This document shows positions 8,196 through 15,582 of a DNA stretch of 22,197 nt, piece by piece; the stretch's first letter is position 1, and each line of letters opens with the position of its first letter. Both the position numbers and the translations under genes were made by a program. Under the pieces are notes generated by a model. That model saw nothing but the letters and a program-made list of their open reading frames with translations, made no database searches and was not told the DNA's origin. Origin of the DNA: an uncultured beta proteobacterium (GTDB lineage: Bacteria; Pseudomonadota; Gammaproteobacteria; Burkholderiales; Rhodocyclaceae); contig CAIWVX010000434.1 of the NCBI GenBank assembly GCA_903916205.1, positions 1 through 22,197 on the forward strand, read 5' to 3'.

Positions 8196-8487
8196 AGTGC
8201 TCGTTCAGCGCGGTCGTTTGCTAGAGCGGATTGCGCTCGAGCGGGCGTATCTGCGCGAAGACATGCAGCCGGTGCATGCGGTATTGGATAAGACCGATCG
8301 TGGTATCGGCTATGCCAAGGCGGGGCTGGCTTATATCAAAAGCCATCCCGGCCTAACGGCTCTGGCTATAACCGTGCTCTTTGTCCTGAAAGGCCGACGA
8401 ATCATCGTCCTGGCTAAACGTGGATTTTTTATCTGGAAAACTTGGCGTTCATTGCGAGAACGCTTGCCGTTCAGCGGACTGTTTTAA
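8179..8487 (+). CDS. YqjK-like protein
   Basis: 102 residues starting inside the end of the YqjE-like gene. N-terminal charged helix with RGRLLERIALERAYLRED (residues 11-28), then a single weak hydrophobic stretch around 62-72 (LTALAITVLFV) and a basic C-terminus (RRIIVLAKRGFFIWKTWRS). Its place after DUF883 and YqjE-like genes matches the yqjD-yqjE-yqjK order of enterobacteria, which supports the assignment more than the sequence does. No catalytic motif. Its stop overlaps the start of the next gene (TAATG). Confidence 0.7.
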   Translation: MKTLTEVLVQRGRLLERIALERAYLREDMQPVHAVLDKTDRGIGYAKAGLAYIKSHPGLTALAITVLFVLKGRRIIVLAKRGFFIWKTWRSLRERLPFSGLF

Positions 8488-8819
8488 TGGCCACTGAGAA
8501 TAAAAATGGCGATAGCCGTGGCATCGTTTCGCGCCTGTTGAGTTCGCAGAAAAAACAAGCCAAGGCATTTGTCGCTGATCTCGTGCGGATACGTGGTTTG
8601 ATGCCACTTTTAATGAAGCATCGCAATGGAGACTGTTGGACAGCCGATGAAAAGGCTGAGTTGCTGGCGCAGTTGCGTATTCTCTCGCGCATCTCACCGT
8701 ATCTGCTGTTTCTAATGTTGCCCGGTTCCGCAATACTCCTTCCGCTTTATGCTTGGTGGCTAGATCACCGGCGCAATGAGCGCACCCGTCATGTGTCGTC
8801 GGTTTCAGCTAAGCTATAA
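8487..8819 (+). CDS. Small membrane protein, possibly LETM1-like
   Basis: 110 residues. The ATG at 8487 shares its A with the stop of the preceding gene (TAATG), implying translational coupling. The N-terminal half is charged and helical; residues about 70-95 are hydrophobic and Pro-containing (SPYLLFLMLPGSAILLPLYA), followed by a basic tail. The PxxxFLxxPxxxxLLP pattern resembles the membrane segment of LETM1-domain proteins (mitochondrial cation exchange/ribosome binding). That resemblance is short, so the name is tentative. It ends the plus-strand block and converges on the uracil glycosylase gene with a 94-bp gap. Confidence 0.6.
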   Translation: MATENKNGDSRGIVSRLLSSQKKQAKAFVADLVRIRGLMPLLMKHRNGDCWTADEKAELLAQLRILSRISPYLLFLMLPGSAILLPLYAWWLDHRRNERTRHVSSVSAKL

Positions 8820-8913
8820 ATCCGAGAATGCGTCGAGGGTCAATAAGGTTTTCCTCGATAATCTCTGTGTTGAAGCGTGTTTGATAGAGTTTTTAGGTTT
8901 TAATGGTAACGGA

Positions 8914-9657
8914 TTAAAGCCAAAGGCCGAGCGCCGCTAACTGCGTGCTGGCGGCTTCCGCCCAGCCCCGGTTAGCCGCCGGGCTGGCTGGGCTGGGGTG
9001 TAATATTTTTCCGATACGCACGTCTATTCCAGCCAGTGCTTTGCTGGCCCGAGTTTCGGCAAATCCGCCGACGCCAATCACCCATTGTGGCGCCAAGGCC
9101 ATGATGATTTTCCGCAGATGGTCATCGCACGCCGCATAGAGTGGTTCGGACTCACTCGAAGGCAGCTTGTCTGGAGTGATGTTCCGGGCTTGATCAAAGA
9201 AAGCCAGAGGGCAATAATTGGCAACGAAGTGCTCGGCAAAGAAATCTTCAGCATTGCCATAACGCTGCTGGAATAAACTCCAGAGACGGCGGCCACTGAC
9301 TTCCGAACGGGTGCAAGCAAAGCCTTCGATGGGTCGTTTGGGGTTTTCAGCCGCCGGTTTTTTGACCGTCGTTTCGATACCCATCCAATCGCGTACCGCC
9401 GAAATCTCGCCAAAAGGGATGCCGCATTGCACCATACCGAAGGGGCCTGGATTCATTCCGAGAAAGATTATTTTCTTACGATGGGCACCAAAGCGACGCA
9501 GGTATATTTCGTGCGGCCCCCAAGCGTAAGTCAGTGGATTGTAGATATGTGAAACCGGCGGAGAAAAATGGAGGTTTTCAACCTCGGACGAAAGCGTTTG
9601 AGCTGCATTAAGCAGTGCTTCAACGCGCTTTGAATTATCTTGAGAATCAATCGGCAC
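8914..9657 (-). CDS. SMUG1-type uracil-DNA glycosylase (UDG family 3)
   Basis: Removes uracil (and oxidised pyrimidines such as 5-hydroxymethyluracil in known members) from DNA, starting base-excision repair. 247 residues. Motif 1 is FLGMNPGPFGMVQCGIPFGE (residues 65-84), with Asn69 matching the catalytic Asn of SMUG1; motif 2 is ILHPSPASPAANRGW (218-232) with His220. These two motifs match animal SMUG1 almost residue for residue and exclude family 1 Ung and family 4/5 enzymes, which use different motif 1 sequences. The start overlaps the end of ampG by 11 bp, so it is probably cotranscribed with it. Confidence 0.9.
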   Translation of the reverse strand: MPIDSQDNSKRVEALLNAAQTLSSEVENLHFSPPVSHIYNPLTYAWGPHEIYLRRFGAHRKKIIFLGMNPGPFGMVQCGIPFGEISAVRDWMGIETTVKKPAAENPKRPIEGFACTRSEVSGRRLWSLFQQRYGNAEDFFAEHFVANYCPLAFFDQARNITPDKLPSSESEPLYAACDDHLRKIIMALAPQWVIGVGGFAETRASKALAGIDVRIGKILHPSPASPAANRGWAEAASTQLAALGLWL

Positions 9658-10936
9658 GGTCTTCTCCAGCCAGTGTCTGGGGACTGTTCCAGGGGGCGAC
9701 TTGTGCGAGCAATAACATGCCGGGTACGGCCAGCGCCACGCATAGCAAGAAGAAAGAGAACCAGCCCAGACTTTCGACTAACCAGCCCGCCGAGGCGTTG
9801 ATAAAGGTACGGGGGACGGCGGCCAAGCTGGTAAACAGCGCAAATTGGGTGGCCGTGTAAGCCGGGTGCGTCGTCCGGGCGATGAAGGCCACGAAGGCGG
9901 CGGTGCCTAGCCCAACGCCCAGCGCTTCAAGGCCGATGACTGCGGCTAGAGTTAGTCGTTGATCGAGCGCGATGGTGGCTTGTGGCCCCAGCCAGGCCAG
10001 CCAGGCAAAGCCGAGAATCGAGACCAGTTGCACCACGCCAAACAGCCACAAAGCGCGGTTAATTCCCAGACGCACCATCCACAGTCCGCCGAGCAGTCCG
10101 CCAATGACCGCCGGCCACAAGCCGGCGTGTTTGGCGATTAGACCGATGTCGGTTTTGGTAAATCCCATATCAAGGTAGAACGGTGTCGCCAGCGCGGTAC
10201 ACAGCGAGTCTCCGAGCTTATAAAGAAAAATGAAGGCCAGCACCAAGATCGCTCCGCGCAATCCATTGCGGCCTATAAATTCATGGAAAGGTTCGACCAC
10301 CGCCTGACGCAATGTTTTTGGTGCAGCAAAGGCGGCCAGCGGTTCTTTGACCAGCAGCACCATAACCATTCCGGGCAGCATAAAAATTGCAGTAATCCAG
10401 AAAACTTGCGACCACGGCAAGAGGTCGGCCAGGATCAGCGACAACGATCCGGGCACCAGACCGGCCAGGCGATAGGCATTAACATGCACGGCGTTGCCTA
10501 GACCCAGTTCGGTTTCGTTCAACAGTTCGCGCCGGTAGGCGTCAAGGGCGATATCTTGGGTGGCAGAAAATAGCGCCAGCAAAGCCGCCAACCAGAGCAC
10601 CGGAACAATGTCGGTGCCGGGTGAAAGGCGGCCGAGTAAACCCATGCACAGCAGTAAACCAATCTGCATGAGTAAGGACCAACTACGCCGACGCCCAAGG
10701 ATCGGCAAGGCATAGCGATCAAGGATCGGTGACCAGAGAAATTTCCACGTATAGGGAAATTGGATCAGGGCAAAAAAACCGATGGTCTTGAGATTGACGC
10801 CTTCGCTACGTAACCAAGCCGGAAGCAGGTTGAGCAGCAGATAAAGCGGCAGCCCGGAGCTGAAGCCAGTGAAGATACAGATCAGCATTTTGCGGGTTAA
10901 CAGCACCGCCAGCCAATCGGGCACTTTTCGTGGCAT
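9647..10936 (-). CDS. ampG: AmpG-like MFS muropeptide transporter
   Basis: Inner-membrane major facilitator permease, 429 residues from ATG 10936 (GAGG nine bases upstream; the in-frame upstream ATG at 10969 lies within a repeat). AmpG imports GlcNAc-anhydroMurNAc peptides for cell-wall recycling. Visible: N-terminal FTGFSSGLPLYLLLNLLPAW (about residues 23-42), the AmpG-type FPYTWKFLWSPILDRY (about 60-75), a run of about 12 hydrophobic segments, and the MFS acidic motif around ATQDIALDAYRRE. Substrate is inferred from family resemblance. Downstream smug1-type gene overlaps; upstream a nested palindrome reaches close to its ribosome binding site. Confidence 0.85.
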   Translation of the reverse strand: MPRKVPDWLAVLLTRKMLICIFTGFSSGLPLYLLLNLLPAWLRSEGVNLKTIGFFALIQFPYTWKFLWSPILDRYALPILGRRRSWSLLMQIGLLLCMGLLGRLSPGTDIVPVLWLAALLALFSATQDIALDAYRRELLNETELGLGNAVHVNAYRLAGLVPGSLSLILADLLPWSQVFWITAIFMLPGMVMVLLVKEPLAAFAAPKTLRQAVVEPFHEFIGRNGLRGAILVLAFIFLYKLGDSLCTALATPFYLDMGFTKTDIGLIAKHAGLWPAVIGGLLGGLWMVRLGINRALWLFGVVQLVSILGFAWLAWLGPQATIALDQRLTLAAVIGLEALGVGLGTAAFVAFIARTTHPAYTATQFALFTSLAAVPRTFINASAGWLVESLGWFSFFLLCVALAVPGMLLLAQVAPWNSPQTLAGEDRAD

Positions 10937-10953
10937 CAGAAAAAACCTCGCCT

Positions 10954-11078
10954 CACCGCCAAGGCGCAAAGCGGCAAAGAAAACGCGCCCCGCAGAAAAT
11001 CCTCGTGGGGGACACAGGCACCCATGAGGTTAAACGGTTTTCTTTGCGACCCCTTGGCACCTTTGCGCCTTCGCGGTG
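10954..11078. repeat. Nested palindromic (MITE/REP-like) repeat between metW and ampG
   Basis: Three pairs of inverted arms nest inside one another: CACCGCCAAGGCGCAAAG (10954-10971) against 11061-11078 (17 of 18 match), GCAAAGAAAAC (10974-10984) against 11037-11047 (exact), and CCTCGTGGG (11001-11009) against 11021-11029 (8 of 9). The whole can fold into one long hairpin. The left edge reaches the ribosome binding site region of ampG and the right edge ends about 25 bp before the metW stop. From memory, GGCGCAAAG...GCAAAGAAAA-type palindromes recur in many environmental bacterial genomes as non-autonomous repeats; I could not check copies here. Confidence 0.75.
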
Positions 11079-11102
11079 GACGTTTGATTTCTTCACAAGC
11101 GC

Positions 11103-11720
11103 TCAGGCTTTGCGGCCCAGACGGTAAAAAGCCAGGCTGCCGTTAAGGTTTGGGTCGTCGCTTACCGGTTCGCCAGCTTCGTCAAACGCCAGTCGCTCAC
11201 GAATTTCGATGCCTAGTTTGTCGCATAGCGCTTCGAAGTCGGCGAGGGTAAAAAAGCGCACATTGGGCGTGTCATACCATTGGTAGGGGAGGTCTTCCGA
11301 AACCGGCATGTGGCCCTCGGCAATCGCCGCGCGGTTGGCTCGGTAAGCGAAATTTGGAAAACTGACGACGGCTTCCCCGGCGACTCGTAACATTTCGCCA
11401 AGAATGGCTTCGGTGGCGTGCATCGTCTGCAAGGCTTGGGAAATGATGACATGATTGAACGACTGATCTTCGAAGCCGGAAAGGCCGCCTTCAATGTCGA
11501 TCTGGATCACATTGACGCCATTCTGGAGGCAATGAAGCACGCTTTCGGGGTCAATTTCGACGCCGTAGCCTTCGATGCCCTTGGTTTCGCTGAGATAACG
11601 CAGCAGAGTTCCGTCGCCACAACCGAGGTCAAGGACGCGTTCGCCTTGAGGAATCCAGTCAGCAATCACAGCGAAGTCAAAACGCTCGCGTTCATGCTTG
11701 GTCAGTTGATTGATGTTCAT
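11103..11720 (-). CDS. metW: MetW, methionine biosynthesis partner of MetX
   Basis: 205 residues. SAM-methyltransferase fold with [11 protein letters not shown] (30-40), then GVEIDPESV, and the MetW marks [20 protein letters not shown] and [12 protein letters not shown]. In proteobacteria where both are found, MetW is needed with MetX for homoserine O-acylation (known for Pseudomonas-type systems). The ATG at 11720 overlaps the metX stop (ATGA), so translation is coupled. Confidence 0.95.
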   Translation of the reverse strand: MNINQLTKHERERFDFAVIADWIPQGERVLDLGCGDGTLLRYLSETKGIEGYGVEIDPESVLHCLQNGVNVIQIDIEGGLSGFEDQSFNHVIISQALQTMHATEAILGEMLRVAGEAVVSFPNFAYRANRAAIAEGHMPVSEDLPYQWYDTPNVRFFTLADFEALCDKLGIEIRERLAFDEAGEPVSDDPNLNGSLAFYRLGRKA

Positions 11721-12844
11721 ACCTTGATGTTCTCCAGATAGGCCCGAAGAACGGCGTGATAATGCGTGTCATCGAGCAGGAACGAATCATGACCGGCGTC
11801 GCAATCAATTTCGGCATAGGCCACACGATGACGGTTCTTCATCAGGGCAAAGACAATCTCGCGCGAACGCGACGGCGAAAAGCGCCAGTCGGTCGAGAAA
11901 CTGGCGACAAAGAAACTGGCCTTGGCACGCGCTAGGGCCGCCGCCAGATCATCGTTGTAGGCGAAAGCCGGATCGAAGTAATCGAGGGCCTTGGTGGTAA
12001 TCAGATAGGTATTGGCGTCAAAGAAACCGGCAAATTTGTCGCCCTGATAACGCAGGTAAGATTCGATCTCAAAGTCGGCGTCATAGCTAAAACGGTGTTC
12101 GCCGTGGCATAGCTGGCGACCGAATTTGTCACCCATCTGGCTGTCGGAAAGGTAGGTGATATGCCCGACCATACGGGCCAGTCGCAAGCCATTGGTCGGA
12201 ATGACGCCACGTTCGGCATAGTGGCCGCCGTGAAACTCGGGGTCGGAGATGATGGCTTGACGCGCCACTTCATTGAAAGCGATGTTCTGCGCCGAAAGCT
12301 TGGGGGCCGAAGCAATCACCATCGCGTGACGAATTCGATCCGGGAACTGTAACGACCATTCCAGCGCCTGCATTCCACCAAGACTGCCGCCCATGACGGC
12401 GGCCCAAGTGTCGATGCCGAGATGATCCGCCAGACGGGCATGCGCCGCCACCCAATCCTCGACGGTAACCATCGGGAAGTCGGCCCCGTAACGTTTGCCG
12501 GTTTCGGGGTTAAGCGACAGCGGGCCGGTGGTGCCATAACAGCCCCCCAGATTATTGACGCCAACGACAAAAAATTTGTTGGTGTCGAGCGGTTTGCCAG
12601 GGCCAACTAGGTTATCCCACCAGCCGATATTCTTCGGGTTGTCGGCGTACATTCCGGCCACATGGTGCCCGCCAGAAAGCGCGTGACAAACCAGAACGGC
12701 GTTTGAACCAGACGCATTAAGCTGACCGTAGGTTTCAAAAACGAGTTCAAACCCCGGCAACTGCGCTCCGCTTTTTAAGGTGATTGGCTCATTGAAGCCA
12801 ACCCGTTGCGGAACAACGAATCCCACTGAATTCTCTGTTGACAT
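11717..12844 (-). CDS. metX: Homoserine O-acyltransferase MetX (probably succinyl-CoA type)
   Basis: First committed step of methionine synthesis: acylation of homoserine. 375 residues, alpha/beta hydrolase fold. Catalytic triad by position: Ser154 in GGSLGGMQ (152-159), Asp319 in STDWRF, His352 in DAGHDSF. Other family marks are CHALSGGHH and [12 protein letters not shown]. Many MetX proteins of beta- and gammaproteobacteria that pair with MetW use succinyl-CoA rather than acetyl-CoA; the pairing suggests that here, but substrate is not proven by what I can see. The AAGG next to the ATG is too close for a good ribosome binding site, so the start is moderately sure. A probable terminator lies just upstream. 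Confidence 0.95.
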   Translation of the reverse strand: MSTENSVGFVVPQRVGFNEPITLKSGAQLPGFELVFETYGQLNASGSNAVLVCHALSGGHHVAGMYADNPKNIGWWDNLVGPGKPLDTNKFFVVGVNNLGGCYGTTGPLSLNPETGKRYGADFPMVTVEDWVAAHARLADHLGIDTWAAVMGGSLGGMQALEWSLQFPDRIRHAMVIASAPKLSAQNIAFNEVARQAIISDPEFHGGHYAERGVIPTNGLRLARMVGHITYLSDSQMGDKFGRQLCHGEHRFSYDADFEIESYLRYQGDKFAGFFDANTYLITTKALDYFDPAFAYNDDLAAALARAKASFFVASFSTDWRFSPSRSREIVFALMKNRHRVAYAEIDCDAGHDSFLLDDTHYHAVLRAYLENIKV

Positions 12845-12857
12845 ACCTTATCGCATC

Positions 12858-12897
12858 AAAAAACAAACCCATTGGGCCGCGAACAAGCGGACTGGGC
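12858..12897 (-). terminator. Probable terminator between ptsI and metX
   Basis: On the minus strand GCCCA (12897-12893) pairs with TGGGT (12871-12867), and CCGC pairs with GCGG within it around loop TTGTTC; then TTGTTTTTT follows (12866-12858). The stem is interrupted by GT opposite CCCAA, so it is imperfect, but the T-tract is strong. It would separate the pts genes from metX-metW. It lies only 13 bp from the metX start, leaving no room for a separate promoter after it, so read-through or attenuation is possible. Confidence 0.5.
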
Positions 12898-12941
12898 TGA
12901 CCCCGCTCTAGCCGTATTCATTGATCACTATCCTGAACAGC

Positions 12942-14684
12942 TCACCTATTCAGACGTTCAATCTGTTCCTGGATTTTGACAGATTCTTCAAGGCGCAAAA
13001 TGCGCCGAACAAGCGGCGTGAGTTGCGACACGTCGCTTTGCTTAACGCGTTGTTTAATCTCTGGAATTTGCGCTGGGTGCATTGAAAACTGGCGCAGACC
13101 CATGCCGAGCAAAAGTCGGGTTAAGCTGGCGTCACCGGCCAGTTCGCCACACATGGAGACCGGAACTTTGGCCTTGTTGGCGCGGCTGATAATATGCGAC
13201 AGCAAGGTCAGGACAGCCGGATGCAGCGGGTCGTAGAGGTTTGAGACTTGTTCATCGGTACGGTCGATCGCCAAGGTGTACTGAATCAAATCGTTGGTGC
13301 CGATGGAAAGAAAATCGAGACGGCGTAGGAAAACACCGACCGCCAGCGCGGCGGCAGGAACTTCAATCATGCCACCGATTTTGATATTTTCATCAAAGGC
13401 CATTTTGTCTCTGCGCAAGCTGGACTTGGCTTGTTCAAGAGCGGCTAGGGTTTGATCAACCTGATGCGCGTGCGAAAGCATCGGAATCAAAATATTGACC
13501 TTGCCCAGTTTTGAAGCCCGTAAAATGGCGCGTAATTGCGCCTGAAATGAGCGTGGGGCGGTCAACGATAGGCGGATCGAACGCAATCCGAGCGCCGGAT
13601 TTTCGCGCTTTCTGTCTTCCGTCGTTTCGTCAGCGTGAATACTCTTATCGTTCCCCAGATCAAAGGTACGGATCGTTACCGGGCGGCCATCCATTCCCTT
13701 AACAACCTTGCGGTAAGCCTCGAATTGTTCCTCTTCGCTGGGCATGTCGCCCCGTCCGAGAAAAATAAATTCAGTGCGGAACAGACCCACCCCGATGGCC
13801 CCACTTTCGAGGGCCGCAGCGACATCGCTCGGCTCCTCGATATTAGCGAGCAAATCGATTTCTATCCTATCGAGCGTAGTGGCGTGGGCAGTTTTAAGGA
13901 GTTTTAATTTTGAACGCTCAATCTCAAGTTGGCTTTTTTTGAGCTGATACTCTTCAAGAACACGCTGGCAAGGATTAACGATCAGCACGCCCCGGCTGCC
14001 GTCAACAATAATAATTTCCTGGTCGCGAATCAGGTGGCGGGCATTGTGTAAACCGAGTACAGCGGGGATGCCCATGCCTCGGGCAAGAATCGCAGTATGT
14101 GAGGTGGCCCCACCGACGTCGGTTACAAACGAGGCAAAATGGCGATCTTTGAAGGCCATCACATCCCCTGGGGAAAGGTCGTGAGCGACGACAATCAGGT
14201 TTTCCCCTTTAGGATTTTTCCCCGATTTTCCACTGACATGATTGGGATGACCGAGCAGTTCACGGACGACGCGCTCGACGACCTGACGCACGTCGTAACT
14301 GCGTTCGCGCATGTACATGTCGTCGATTTGATCGAATTGCGCCACCAGCAGTTGCATCTGCTGCACAAGCGCCCATTCGGCATTGCAACGGCGCTCGCGG
14401 ATAATTTGTATGGGAACTTCCGCCAATTCGGGGTCGGAGAGAATCATGAGGTGCAGGTCAATGAAGGCGCCGATGTCGGTCGGTGAATGCTCCATGTTGA
14501 CGCGCATCGTGGTGAATTCGTTGCGCACGCTGCTCAGCGCCGTCTCGAAACGAATGACTTCCTTCTCCACCATGCGCGGTGGAATAATCAGGTGAGACAC
14601 CTCAAGCGTCGCTTGCGAAATAAGATGTGCCTGACCAATGGCAATGCCCCCAGATACGGCCAGTCCGTGCAGAGTGAAACTCAT
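12942..14684 (-). CDS. ptsI: Phosphoenolpyruvate-protein phosphotransferase (enzyme I)
   Basis: Takes phosphate from phosphoenolpyruvate and passes it to HPr; cytoplasmic dimer. 580 residues. Phospho-His is His196 in GGATSHTAILARGMGIPAVLG region (191-211). The C-terminal PEP-binding barrel shows GLFRTEFIFLGR (300-311), FDLGNDK (341-347), IGTNDLIQYTLAIDRTDE (461-478) and catalytic Cys512 in MCGELAGD. Six bases separate it from ptsH upstream. No sugar-specific EIIBC gene is present, in line with the regulatory (not transport) PTS of many betaproteobacteria. Confidence 0.97.
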   Translation of the reverse strand: MSFTLHGLAVSGGIAIGQAHLISQATLEVSHLIIPPRMVEKEVIRFETALSSVRNEFTTMRVNMEHSPTDIGAFIDLHLMILSDPELAEVPIQIIRERRCNAEWALVQQMQLLVAQFDQIDDMYMRERSYDVRQVVERVVRELLGHPNHVSGKSGKNPKGENLIVVAHDLSPGDVMAFKDRHFASFVTDVGGATSHTAILARGMGIPAVLGLHNARHLIRDQEIIIVDGSRGVLIVNPCQRVLEEYQLKKSQLEIERSKLKLLKTAHATTLDRIEIDLLANIEEPSDVAAALESGAIGVGLFRTEFIFLGRGDMPSEEEQFEAYRKVVKGMDGRPVTIRTFDLGNDKSIHADETTEDRKRENPALGLRSIRLSLTAPRSFQAQLRAILRASKLGKVNILIPMLSHAHQVDQTLAALEQAKSSLRRDKMAFDENIKIGGMIEVPAAALAVGVFLRRLDFLSIGTNDLIQYTLAIDRTDEQVSNLYDPLHPAVLTLLSHIISRANKAKVPVSMCGELAGDASLTRLLLGMGLRQFSMHPAQIPEIKQRVKQSDVSQLTPLVRRILRLEESVKIQEQIERLNR

Positions 14685-14690
14685 GCCTGC

Positions 14691-14960
14691 TTATTCCCCT
14701 TCGCCAAACTTATCGGCAATCAGCTTGCTCAGCGCCTCAATTGCCGCCTGCTCGTCAGGCCCGCTGGTTTCAAGGACGACCTTCGATCCTTTGCCTGCGG
14801 CCAGCATCATTACGCCCATAATGCTTTTGGCGTTGATGCGGCGAGTGCCCTTTTCCATCCAGACTTCGCAAGAAAAACTGCTTGCGAGTTGGGTCAGTTT
14901 GGCCGATGCGCGAGCATGCAAGCCCAGCTTGTTGACGATTTCTAATTCAGCACGTGCCAT
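14691..14960 (-). CDS. ptsH: Phosphocarrier protein HPr
   Basis: Small phosphocarrier of 89 residues. His15 in NKLGLHARAS is the site phosphorylated by enzyme I; Ser46 in AKSIMGVMML is the regulatory site used by HPr kinase/phosphorylase where that enzyme exists (not in this window). Lies between EIIA and ptsI with gaps of 24 and 6 bp, one operon. Confidence 0.97.
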   Translation of the reverse strand: MARAELEIVNKLGLHARASAKLTQLASSFSCEVWMEKGTRRINAKSIMGVMMLAAGKGSKVVLETSGPDEQAAIEALSKLIADKFGEGE

Positions 14961-14984
14961 TACAATTTCCCGTGAGTAGTCCGG

Positions 14985-15374
14985 TTAAAGCCGGTGCATG
15001 TTAATGACCCCATCGCGACCACCGCTGATGGCTTTTGTTACCAGAACATCCATTGCATTTTTACGGTAAGTCAGCGCCCGTAGCAACATCGGCAAACTGA
15101 CCCCGGCAACCCCCTCAAACCGCCCCGGCTCAAGCAACTTAAGGGCTAAGTTGGACGGCGTAGAACCTAGGATGTCGGTCATAACCAGCACCCCATCACC
15201 TTCGTCTACCTCATGCAGCAGCGCCTTAGCCATCGGCAAAACGTCCAGCGGATCGTCCTGTGCGGCGACACCAAACTGACTGATTAAAGACGGACGCTTG
15301 TTCAAAATATGGCAGACATTCTGAATTAGACTTTCACCAAAACTACCATGCGTTATCAATAGGATACCTATCAT
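14985..15374 (-). CDS. PTS EIIA component, mannose (ManX) type
   Basis: 129 residues. His9 in LLITHGSFGESL is the phosphorylation site of mannose-type EIIA; VLVMTDILGSTPSN (about 62-75) is the second family signature. Together with HPr and enzyme I it forms a complete relay without a membrane permease, so its output is probably a regulatory contact, the target of which is not visible. AGGA eight bases before the ATG is a good ribosome binding site. Confidence 0.93.
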   Translation of the reverse strand: MIGILLITHGSFGESLIQNVCHILNKRPSLISQFGVAAQDDPLDVLPMAKALLHEVDEGDGVLVMTDILGSTPSNLALKLLEPGRFEGVAGVSLPMLLRALTYRKNAMDVLVTKAISGGRDGVINMHRL

Positions 15375-15550
15375 TACTTCGTCCTGTTAGTCTTGCAGTC
15401 AAGGTAAAACAGCGAACCATCCAGACCCTAGCTCACTCAAAAACACCCAGATAATGACCGTTTTTTCTTGGTGAAATTTTGTGTGTTGGCACCTAGGTAG
15501 TGAAGCATTGCTGTTGCTTTGAGCTTGACTACTCATTGCCATTCTAAGGG

Positions 15551-15578
15551 ATTCTAAGCGAATCGGAAAACCGGCCAA
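15551..15578 (-). promoter_or_regulatory. Possible promoter for the EIIA-ptsH-ptsI genes
   Basis: On the minus strand TTGGCC (15578-15573), 16 bp, then TAGAAT (15556-15551) give an acceptable sigma70 pair, about 175 bp before the EIIA start. The -10 region is followed by a second CTTAGAAT copy ten bases on. The 208-bp gap between apbE and EIIA (15375-15582) is the only sizeable gap in the gsh-pts block and has no credible gene, which favours a promoter here. Confidence 0.35.
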
Positions 15579-15582
15579 CGAT

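Noticed and set aside
8820..8913. Terminator between the convergent small-gene block and the uracil glycosylase
   Set aside because: TCGAGG/CCTCGA (8833-8858) can pair across a 14-nt loop, but no T-run follows directly, so support is too weak.
12845..12941. SAM riboswitch in front of metX
   Set aside because: The gap is too short and lacks any conserved riboswitch core I can recognise.
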